A stretch of 11,150 bases of DNA from Anaerolineae bacterium (lineage in GTDB: Bacteria; Chloroflexota; Anaerolineae; UBA4142): positions 1-11,150 of the forward strand of contig JAOACU010000074.1 of assembly GCA_026417715.1 (NCBI GenBank), written 5' to 3'. The notes under the pieces were generated by a model. That model was not told where the DNA came from. It was given only the letters and a program-made list of their open reading frames with translations, and searched no databases. A program made the translations under genes and the position numbers. Positions 1 through 5,218 of this stretch are shown here, piece by piece (within the stretch, counting starts at the first letter, position 1; every line of letters begins with the position of its first letter).

Positions 1-1
1 G

Positions 2-928
2 TTGAGCGCGGCATCGGCGCGCGCAGCGAGTCCGAATCGCGCGGGGCTGGTCATCGTTCACGGCAACGGACAAACGATCAAGCGTTGCATCGAGTTTAGC
101 GAAGCGCAAATCAGCGGGTTGGATTTGCTGACGCGTTCGGGACTCGATTTGAATGTGGACGCGAACAATGCCATCGGCGTTGCGGTGTGTCGCATTGATC
201 ACGAGGGATGCACCTATCCTAGCGAGCCTTGTTTTTGCAAGGGTCAAGGTTCGCCGTGCATCTATTGGTCGTACTGGCGACTCGCGAGCGGCGCGTGGAA
301 GTATTCCAACGTGGGCGCGTCGGGTGCAGTCGTTCGTAATGGCGATGTGGATGGTTGGGTGTGGGGCGTTGGCACGGTGTCGGGCGCGACGCCTCCACCG
401 CTGGTCACGTTCGATCAAGTGTGCGCGCCCGTCACCGCGACACCGACGCGCACCGCGACCGCAACTGCCACCGCGACTCGTCCACCACCGACGAATACGA
501 GTGTGCTTCCCACACCAACGCCAACGCCGATTCGATTCACGGCAACGCTCGCGCCTCCTACGCCCACACCACTCATCGTCGCGCCAAGCGCAACCCTGCG
601 CGCGTCTGCAACGCTTGCGCCGAGTGCCACATTTACGCGCGCTAGTGTTGTTCGAGCCACGCCCACGTGGACGCGCAGTGTCGTGTCACCACCCACACTC
701 ACAGAGACCGCAACGCCGTTGCCCACGCTGATTGCGCGCGCAGCAACGCGTGTCATCGTAACGGAAGAGCCGCGTCAAGTAACGCGCGAAGAATCATCGG
801 GCGCGCAAGGTGATGCGTGGGGCAGTGTTGCGCGCCTCGCGGGCATCGCATTGACGGGTGGATTGCTTTGTGGCGCGCTACTCATCGTCTTTGGCGTGAC
901 GTTCGTTGTACTCCGACGGGTGATGTAG
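2..928 (+). CDS. Membrane-anchored extracellular protein with Cys/Trp-rich domain and Thr/Pro linker (5' partial)
   Basis: The frame is open at the left edge, so the true start and a probable signal peptide lie outside the window; the first codon seen is TTG and need not be the start. In window numbering, residues ~14-124 form a compact domain with six cysteines (29, 63, 70, 77, 79, 86) and an aromatic stretch YWSYW, ending in a GDVDGWVWG motif; a seventh Cys is at 141. From memory this resembles a Chloroflexota family with a DUF4430/transcobalamin-C-like fold, but that assignment is tentative. Residues ~143-245 are a low-complexity Thr/Pro/Ala linker with TPTPTP runs, typical of a cell-surface spacer. 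Residues ~276-304 are a hydrophobic helix followed by RRVM, which fits a C-terminal anchor with the domain outside. No catalytic motif is visible. Ligand binding is possible but unproven. Confidence 0.75.
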   Translation: MSAASARAASPNRAGLVIVHGNGQTIKRCIEFSEAQISGLDLLTRSGLDLNVDANNAIGVAVCRIDHEGCTYPSEPCFCKGQGSPCIYWSYWRLASGAWKYSNVGASGAVVRNGDVDGWVWGVGTVSGATPPPLVTFDQVCAPVTATPTRTATATATATRPPPTNTSVLPTPTPTPIRFTATLAPPTPTPLIVAPSATLRASATLAPSATFTRASVVRATPTWTRSVVSPPTLTETATPLPTLIARAATRVIVTEEPRQVTREESSGAQGDAWGSVARLAGIALTGGLLCGALLIVFGVTFVVLRRVM

Positions 929-932
929 CAAA

Positions 933-1012
933 CGCTCTTGGGGAGCAAGAGGTTCCCAGACCGCACAGGTCTCCGAGACCTGTGCGGTCCAACGCGTCTC
1001 TCCCCAAGAGCG
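933..1012. repeat. Nested palindrome with GGTCTCCGAGACC core (copy 1)
   Basis: Just after the stop of the surface-protein gene is an 80-bp nested inverted repeat. The inner arms, 959-972 and 976-989, are a perfect 14-bp match around a 3-base CCG loop. The outer arms, 933-945 and 1000-1012, are a perfect 13-bp match. The 19-base core cacaggtctccgagacctg (964-982) recurs exactly at 3054-3072. It lies between converging genes and may end transcription, but it lacks a clear T-run on either side and its recurrence suggests a dispersed REP-like element. Confidence 0.85.
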
Positions 1013-1034
1013 ACGCGCAACGTGTCGTTTCGAC

Positions 1035-1077
1035 AAAAGAAAAAGACGAACGACGAAGGTTTTCGTCGTTCGTCTTT
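1035..1077 (-). terminator. GACGAA-type hairpin with T-tract, likely tdh terminator
   Basis: Perfect 16-bp arms at 1042-1057 and 1062-1077 enclose a 4-base loop. Read on the minus strand, the stem is followed by CTTTTTCTTTTG (rc of 1034-1045), giving the stem plus U-run of an intrinsic terminator 12 bases past the tdh stop. The arm sequence belongs to the same AAGACGAA-rich type as the hairpin at 2144-2183, so it may be a repeat element recruited as a terminator. Confidence 0.75.
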
Positions 1078-1089
1078 CGTCGTTTGTCA

Positions 1090-2118
1090 TCAACTCGTCC
1101 AATCCAAAATCACTTTGCCCGAATTCCCAGAGCGCATCACCTCGAACGCTTTTTCATACTCGGTGTAGTGAAACTTGTGAGTGATTACTGGACTGATGTC
1201 AAGTCCGCTCAAGAGCATTGATTGCATCAGGTACCACGTCTCGAACATCTCGCGTCCGTAAATGCCCTTGATCGTCAAGCCGCTGAAAATGACCTTGTTC
1301 CAATCAATCGCGAGGTCTTGCGACGGAATGCCGAGTAGCGCGATTTTGCCACCGTGACACATATTCGCGAGCATCTCGCGAAATGCCTCACCACTTCCCG
1401 ACATTTCCAAACCGACATCGAATCCTTCTTTCATTCCCAATTCTTTTTGCACCTGTGCGATACTTTTCTCCTTGACATTCAGCGCGACCGTTGCGCCCAT
1501 CTTCTTTGCGAGTTCCAGCCGATACGGATTCAAATCGGTGGTGACGACGTAACGCGCGCCCGCGTGTTTGGCAATCGCCGTTGCCATAATGCCGATGGGA
1601 CCCGCGCCGGTGATGAGCACATCTTCACCCAAGACCGGAAACGAAAGCGCGGTGTGCGTTGCGTTACCGAACGGATCGAAAATCGTCAGGATGTCGAGTG
1701 GGATGCGCGAGTCGGCGTGCCAAACATTGGTGACCGGAATCGCGATGTACTCGGCGAATGCGCCGGGGCGATTCACGCCAACACCTTGTGTGTCTTTGCA
1801 CAAGTGGCGTCGTCCTGCCAGACAATTGCGACAGCGTCCGCAAACGATGTGCCCTTCGCCCGAAACAACTTCGCCGATTTGACAATCGTGCACGTTGCTA
1901 CCGATGGCGGCAATCGTACCCACGAACTCGTGCCCGATGACCATTGGGACGGGAATGGTTTTTTGCGCCCAAGGATCCCAGTTGTAGATGTGCACATCGG
2001 TACCGCAAATCGCGGTCTTGTGAACTTTGATGAGGACATCGTTGATACCGATTTCTGGTTCGGGCACATCGTCCAACCACAAACCGGGTTGCGCGTACTT
2101 TTTGACTAACGCTTTCAT
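1090..2118 (-). CDS. tdh: L-threonine 3-dehydrogenase
   Basis: A cytoplasmic zinc-dependent medium-chain dehydrogenase that oxidises L-threonine with NAD+ to 2-amino-3-ketobutyrate. The 342-residue length equals the family norm (E. coli Tdh 341). Visible signatures are [15 protein letters not shown] with catalytic-zinc Cys38, GHE with His63 and Glu64, structural-zinc cysteines 93, 96, 99 and 107, the Rossmann GAGPIG at 171-176, and the Tdh-typical segments [23 protein letters not shown] and [14 protein letters not shown]. The ATG is preceded by AAGGAGA (rc of 2123-2129) at good spacing. The usual partner, 2-amino-3-ketobutyrate CoA ligase (kbl), is not in the window. The downstream hairpin at 1042-1077 probably ends the transcript. 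The next gene upstream on the same strand ends 63 bases away, so read-through from it is possible. Confidence 0.97.
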   Translation of the reverse strand: MKALVKKYAQPGLWLDDVPEPEIGINDVLIKVHKTAICGTDVHIYNWDPWAQKTIPVPMVIGHEFVGTIAAIGSNVHDCQIGEVVSGEGHIVCGRCRNCLAGRRHLCKDTQGVGVNRPGAFAEYIAIPVTNVWHADSRIPLDILTIFDPFGNATHTALSFPVLGEDVLITGAGPIGIMATAIAKHAGARYVVTTDLNPYRLELAKKMGATVALNVKEKSIAQVQKELGMKEGFDVGLEMSGSGEAFREMLANMCHGGKIALLGIPSQDLAIDWNKVIFSGLTIKGIYGREMFETWYLMQSMLLSGLDISPVITHKFHYTEYEKAFEVMRSGNSGKVILDWTS

Positions 2119-2143
2119 TTTCTCTCCTTGTGAATTCGACGAA

Positions 2144-2183
2144 GGACGAAAGACGAAGGACGAATGTCTTTCGTCTTTCGTCT
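2144..2183. repeat. GACGAA-type intergenic hairpin (second copy)
   Basis: Arms 2144-2161 and 2166-2183 pair over 18 positions including two G-U pairs, around a GAAT loop. The right arm runs into the TAG stop (2182-2184) of the hydrolase gene. No T-run follows on the minus strand, so it is a weak terminator candidate. The CGAAAGACGAAGGAC arm is similar in word content to the 1042-1077 hairpin, which places both in one repeat type. Confidence 0.75.
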
Positions 2184-3012
2184 AAAGATGCGTTTCCAAC
2201 CACTGCTCCACGTCTGCCATCACTTGCGCGTGAATGATATCGTTGTGCGTTTCGTGATATGCGCCGTCGTATTCGATCTTGCGTTTATCGGGGAATGGAA
2301 TCGCAGCGAAAAACTTGCGCGTGTTTTCGGGAGGCACCAAGCGGTCGGCAGTGCCGAAGAAGAGGAGCAATGGCACGCGCCACTCGCCTGCGTGCGCGAG
2401 CGTCCATTCTTGCGCGGCAGTGATTTCGGTGCTCAGACGCGGCGTGCCCAAACTGTGCACCAACGGATCGCTGGTGTACGCTTGGACAACCGCAGGATCG
2501 CGCGAGAGTGTCGTTGCATCGAGTCCTGTGCTCAGTGAGAACGTCGGTGCGATGTGTGAGAGAAGGCGCGCAAGCGCGAGCAGAATCGGCGAGATACCGG
2601 CTTGACCGAGCAGTGGCGCGCTGGCGATGACGCCGCGCAAGTCGTCGGGATAGTGGAGCGCGTACTCGAGGACGATGAGACCACCGAGACTGTGTCCCCA
2701 CAAAAAGATCGGGCGCGGCGATTCGCGCGCGGCGACGAGTTGCACGAACGCGCGCACATCGTCGCGATACTCGCGCCACGCGTGAATGTGTCCGCGTTGT
2801 CCGGGTGAACGCCCGTGTCCACGATGATCGAGCGCGTAAATCGTATAGCCGCGCGGGACAAAGTGATTGACGACGTTCGGGTAACGCCCGCTGTGTTCGC
2901 CAAAGCCGTGCACAATCGCGAGCGCGGCGCGCGCTTGATCGGCGGGTTGCCAGCATTGGTAGAACAAATTGAGATTATCACTACCTCGAAACGTTCCTTC
3001 CGAATGTTGCAT
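2182..3012 (-). CDS. Alpha/beta hydrolase, lysophospholipase / monoacylglycerol lipase-like
   Basis: A 276-residue serine hydrolase of the Hydrolase_4 (S33-like) group, expected to cleave esters of monoacylglycerols or lysophospholipids. The order of motifs is complete: oxyanion-hole region VHGFGEHSGRY (34-44), the family strand DHRGHGRSPGQRG (62-74), nucleophile elbow GHSLGG with Ser108, acid Asp223 in FGTADRLVPP, and His253 in GAYHETHND. There is no signal peptide, so it probably acts in the cytoplasm or at the inner membrane face. The ATG is preceded by AAGGAGA nine bases upstream on the minus strand, which supports the start. It lies between tdh and another, unrelated-subfamily esterase, all on the minus strand. 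The exact substrate cannot be read from sequence. Confidence 0.9.
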   Translation of the reverse strand: MQHSEGTFRGSDNLNLFYQCWQPADQARAALAIVHGFGEHSGRYPNVVNHFVPRGYTIYALDHRGHGRSPGQRGHIHAWREYRDDVRAFVQLVAARESPRPIFLWGHSLGGLIVLEYALHYPDDLRGVIASAPLLGQAGISPILLALARLLSHIAPTFSLSTGLDATTLSRDPAVVQAYTSDPLVHSLGTPRLSTEITAAQEWTLAHAGEWRVPLLLFFGTADRLVPPENTRKFFAAIPFPDKRKIEYDGAYHETHNDIIHAQVMADVEQWLETHL

Positions 3013-3047
3013 TGTGCTATTTCTCCTTGCTCTTGAGGAGGGATTCT

Positions 3048-3078
3048 AGACCTCACAGGTCTCCGAGACCTGAGGTCT
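3048..3078. repeat. GGTCTCCGAGACC palindrome (copy 2)
   Basis: The left arm at 3048-3062 and right arm at 3066-3078 form a stem around the same CCG loop as the element at 959-989, with a 2-base bulge (CA) in the left arm. It shares 19 identical central bases with copy 1 but has different outer flanks. It sits in the 107-bp gap between two co-directional hydrolase genes. Confidence 0.8.
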
Positions 3079-3119
3079 GAAACAACACTTTACCGTTTTC
3101 TACCTATGATCGTTTCTCG

Positions 3120-3887
3120 TCATCGAGAATGGTCGCGCACAAAGTTGAGGATTGCCTCAAAGGCATGTTCTTTTGACACGTCTTCGAGTACTAGATGTCC
3201 ACTCTGTTCGATCCACAATGCCGTCTTGTTGCGTGCGCCAATGCGCGCATAGTACTCGCTGATCGAATCGGCAGGGATGGTGCGGTCGCCGCGCGCTTGG
3301 ATGAGCAACACGGGCGCGGTGATGTCGCGCAGATCGTCGTGCACGTGGGGCAACAACTCGTGCATCAGACTGAAAGACGCACGCGTCGGATAGACGGGAT
3401 AGTGGGGATGCGTAGTCAGGATGTTGGGATCAACAACGTCCATATCTGCCGCGCGTTTTGGAACGGTAGGAATCAACTGGTAGAGCAACGGAAAGCGTTC
3501 AAAGAGCGGCAAGAGTGGATGGGAAAGTGCAAAAGGGGCAGAAATGGCAACCACACCAGCCACCGGGCGATGTGCGGCAAGATGCAAAGCAAGTATGCCG
3601 CCCAGTGACAAGCCAATCGGAAAAATGTGTGTGGTGGTCTGGCGCAAATCATCGTACGCGCGCGTGACGCTGGCGTACCAATCGTACCAACGTGTCGGGA
3701 GGAGGTCTTGAATGTGGGTGGCGTGCCCAGCGAGTGCGGGTCCTAGGACGGTGTAGCCGTATGCCGCTAGTCGTTCACCGAGTCCGCGCATTTCGTATGG
3801 CGTGCCGGTGAAACCGTGAATGAGTAAACAACCGATGTGATTGCCGGCAAACTGGAAAGGTTCAGCATTGGGCAAATAGTTTGGCAT
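3120..3887 (-). CDS. Carboxylesterase, Est30-like alpha/beta hydrolase
   Basis: A 255-residue serine esterase resembling the compact Est30/COG1647 carboxylesterases, which hydrolyse short- to medium-chain esters in the cytoplasm. The visible elements are the LLIHGFTGTPYEM oxyanion region (21-33), the PALAGHATH segment typical of this subfamily, nucleophile Ser94 in IGLSLGG, acid Asp201 in QARGDRTIP, and His231 in EQSGHLV. No signal peptide or membrane helix is present. The start is supported by GAGGAGG (rc of 3893-3899) five bases before the ATG. A perfect TATAAT lies only about 19 bases upstream of the start, just past the terminator of the preceding gene, so this gene probably has its own promoter and a very short leader. 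It is a different subfamily from the hydrolase downstream, so the two are unlikely to be a recent duplication. Confidence 0.9.
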   Translation of the reverse strand: MPNYLPNAEPFQFAGNHIGCLLIHGFTGTPYEMRGLGERLAAYGYTVLGPALAGHATHIQDLLPTRWYDWYASVTRAYDDLRQTTTHIFPIGLSLGGILALHLAAHRPVAGVVAISAPFALSHPLLPLFERFPLLYQLIPTVPKRAADMDVVDPNILTTHPHYPVYPTRASFSLMHELLPHVHDDLRDITAPVLLIQARGDRTIPADSISEYYARIGARNKTALWIEQSGHLVLEDVSKEHAFEAILNFVRDHSR

Positions 3888-3906
3888 CGTTGCCTCCTCG
3901 CGCGCG

Positions 3907-3935
3907 ATTATACCACAATCGAAGAAAACACAAAA
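3907..3935 (-). promoter_or_regulatory. Putative promoter of the carboxylesterase gene
   Basis: On the minus strand a perfect -10 TATAAT (rc of 3907-3912) lies 19 bases before the ATG at 3887. A 17-base spacer gives only a weak -35, TTTTGT (rc of 3930-3935), which is part of the T-tract of the upstream terminator. The -10 is convincing; the -35 is not. Confidence 0.55.
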
Positions 3936-3960
3936 CCCGTTCTCAGAATCGAGAACGGGT
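3923..3960 (-). terminator. Intrinsic terminator of the PIG-L gene
   Basis: Perfect 10-bp arms at 3935-3944 and 3951-3960 enclose a 6-base loop. On the minus strand they are followed by TTTTGTGTTTTC. The stem begins 7 bases past the TAG stop at 3968-3970. This is a standard Rho-independent terminator. Confidence 0.88.
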
Positions 3961-3967
3961 GTGAGGA

Positions 3968-4756
3968 CTAGCGCAGTCCGTCGAACAGATCGGTTTCGTT
4001 GTGTGTGGGATGAGGCAAGCGTGACTCGACCAGAGTGTAGTATTCAGTATTCCACACCCGATTTTGTTCTTCGGTGAGCCAACGAATGTAATCGAGCGCG
4101 CGATGACGTTGGCAATACAAGGCGTTCTTCATAATCTCGCTCTGCGCCGATACATCGAGGCGCGTGGTGATTCGTTCATCGGGAACGGCGTTCAGTCCTT
4201 GCACTCCCCAATGCGTGATGAGACTGATAGGCAAGACGCAATAGTACAACTTTTGGGCTTGGTACGCGGCTAATCCTTCGCGCAAGTGATGGGCGAACTG
4301 CGTCGCGTCGCCGGCGTGACGAAATGCCGCCGTGACCACTTGGCTGATGATGCGATGATCGGCATCCGCATCGTTGGTCAATCCTTCGGGGGCAAAGGTC
4401 ACGATGACTTGTGGGCGCACTTCGCGGATGAGTCGCACCACGCGTTCTTCGATGACGTTCACGGAGACACGCGCGAGTTCGCCGGGTGGAAAATTGAACA
4501 AACACGCGCGTCGAATGCCCGAGGCGCGACACGTGCAAGAACGCTCGCGCTGTGGAGATAGATTTTCCACGCGGGTAACGACTGTACTGCGCGTGGCAGT
4601 AACGAGCGAAACCTCCACGCCTTCGCTGGCATATTTGGCGAGTGTCCCTGCGGGACCAAACAATTCGTCCTCGGAACGCGCAAAGATGGCAAGCAGGGAG
4701 AGTTTTTCTCCGCTGGCACTGTATTCGGGAGTGACTTTGGAATTCACCGTGTACAT
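3968..4756 (-). CDS. PIG-L/LmbE-family deacetylase-like protein with altered metal site
   Basis: A 262-residue protein whose overall pattern matches PIG-L/LmbE zinc N-acetylglucosaminyl deacetylases: LLAIFA..xDE.FGPAGTLAKYA.EGVEVSLVTATR near the N-terminus, an RE...C.ASGI...FNFPPGEL segment, then RPQVIVTF. The metal motifs are damaged. The usual AHPDDE is ARSEDE at 26-31, so the zinc-ligand His is Arg27 and the first Asp (the catalytic base in the family) is Glu29. The usual GHPDH is ADADH at 130-134, keeping Asp133 and His134 but losing the first His. The frame is intact, so this is not a frameshift. No Shine-Dalgarno is visible; the ATG begins one base after the TAG of the upstream four-Cys gene, which suggests translational coupling. 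It may be an inactive or repurposed member; the substrate is unknown. Confidence 0.8.
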   Translation of the reverse strand: MYTVNSKVTPEYSASGEKLSLLAIFARSEDELFGPAGTLAKYASEGVEVSLVTATRSTVVTRVENLSPQRERSCTCRASGIRRACLFNFPPGELARVSVNVIEERVVRLIREVRPQVIVTFAPEGLTNDADADHRIISQVVTAAFRHAGDATQFAHHLREGLAAYQAQKLYYCVLPISLITHWGVQGLNAVPDERITTRLDVSAQSEIMKNALYCQRHRALDYIRWLTEEQNRVWNTEYYTLVESRLPHPTHNETDLFDGLR

Positions 4757-4757
4757 T

Positions 4758-5093
4758 CTACGCGGCTTGTCTTTCTGAGCAAATCTGGGCTTGGGCGATT
4801 TCTTTCTGCGCGGCGCGAAAACGCGCCAGTAAGGCGTCTTCGCTTTCTTTGTTCAGCGTGGTGAGCACCATTCGCGCGCAGTTGGCGCATCCACCGCGTT
4901 CGAGATAGCGCGAGGCATTGCACACTGCGCAGTTGTTCAAACGCGCCATCATCAAGGCAAAGGCGAGCGCGTCGGGGTGGGTTTCATCGAGCGCGGCAAC
5001 GCGTTCCACCAGCGCGCGCCAGCGTTCACCGCGCAAGTCTTTGAGGGCACGGATTGCCCAGTGAGCAAACACAAGTTCAGGTCGGTCTCTCAT
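4758..5093 (-). CDS. Small four-cysteine (CxxC-x10-CxxC) protein of unknown function
   Basis: This 111-residue protein is not a family I can name. Its centre carries Cys55-x2-Cys58 and Cys69-x2-Cys72 (NCAVC...GGCANC), a spacing that would suit one zinc ion or possibly an Fe-S cluster. The N-terminal half is helix-rich with many Arg and Ala (EVERVAAL-like pattern), and the C-terminal part ~83-103 looks like an amphipathic helix. There is no signal peptide or membrane segment. Its stop is one base upstream of the PIG-L start, so the two form a two-gene operon and may work together. No strong ribosome binding site precedes the ATG at 5093; a TACAAT (rc of 5113-5118) is a possible -10 but has no good -35. 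I have a vague memory of similar four-Cys proteins in Chloroflexota genomes, which I cannot verify. Confidence 0.75.
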   Translation of the reverse strand: MRDRPELVFAHWAIRALKDLRGERWRALVERVAALDETHPDALAFALMMARLNNCAVCNASRYLERGGCANCARMVLTTLNKESEDALLARFRAAQKEIAQAQICSERQAA

Positions 5094-5130
5094 AGTTTGA
5101 CTCGTTTCTGTTATTGTATGTCGCGCAACT

Positions 5131-5181
5131 TAAAAAGATGTTGGAATTCGCACCCACGCGTTAGAAAGATGTAAGAACTCG
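5131..5181. repeat. Imperfect 20-bp direct repeat upstream of the kinase promoter (candidate operator)
   Basis: The segments 5131-5150 and 5162-5181 match at 16 of 20 positions, sharing AAAGATGT and a G-A-A-x-TCG end. Their period is 31 bp, close to three helical turns, which would put both on one DNA face. The second copy ends 2 bases before the -35 hexamer of the kinase promoter. This arrangement would suit an activator site, possibly for the response regulator encoded downstream, but that is inference. Confidence 0.5.
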
Positions 5182-5183
5182 TT

Positions 5184-5213
5184 TTGCCAATCTACACAAA
5201 ATTGCGCTATAAT
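5184..5213 (+). promoter_or_regulatory. Promoter of the histidine kinase operon, predicted leaderless
   Basis: The -35 is TTGCCA (5184-5189, 5 of 6 consensus) and the -10 is TATAAT (5208-5213, perfect), with an 18-base spacer. Transcription should begin about 6-7 bases past the -10, near 5219-5221, which is the first ATG of the kinase. The in-frame TTG at 5213 overlaps the -10 and so cannot be a start codon in this transcript. Confidence 0.75.
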
Positions 5214-5218
5214 TGAGG

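Noticed and set aside
153..731. Arg-rich plus-strand frame overlapping the first gene
   Set aside because: A shifted-frame shadow of the surface-protein gene with a composition typical of high-GC frame shadows.
415..756. Val/Ala/Gly-rich 113-codon frame on the minus strand
   Set aside because: It is the complement of the Thr/Pro linker of the surface protein and reflects its low-complexity codons.
1354..2109. 251-codon open frame on the plus strand
   Set aside because: It lies wholly antisense to tdh, whose protein matches its family end to end; the antisense product has no recognisable motif and no ribosome binding site.
2285..2956. 223-codon Arg-rich frame on the minus strand
   Set aside because: A same-strand, shifted-frame shadow of the lysophospholipase gene, which has the full catalytic triad.
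933..3078. Possible CRISPR or phage attachment repeats
   Set aside because: The palindromes are not evenly spaced, have no spacers, and no cas or integrase gene is present.
4540..4690. Frameshift as the cause of the missing HPDDE motif in the PIG-L gene
   Set aside because: The flanking family pattern stays in one frame on both sides, and other frames do not restore the motif, so these are true substitutions.
5094..5130. Promoter for the four-Cys gene (TACAAT at 5113-5118)
   Set aside because: No acceptable -35 at 16-18 bases and no other support; left as a remark in the gene entry.
5213..5218. TTG start for the histidine kinase
   Set aside because: The codon overlaps the -10 hexamer, so it would lie upstream of the predicted transcription start.
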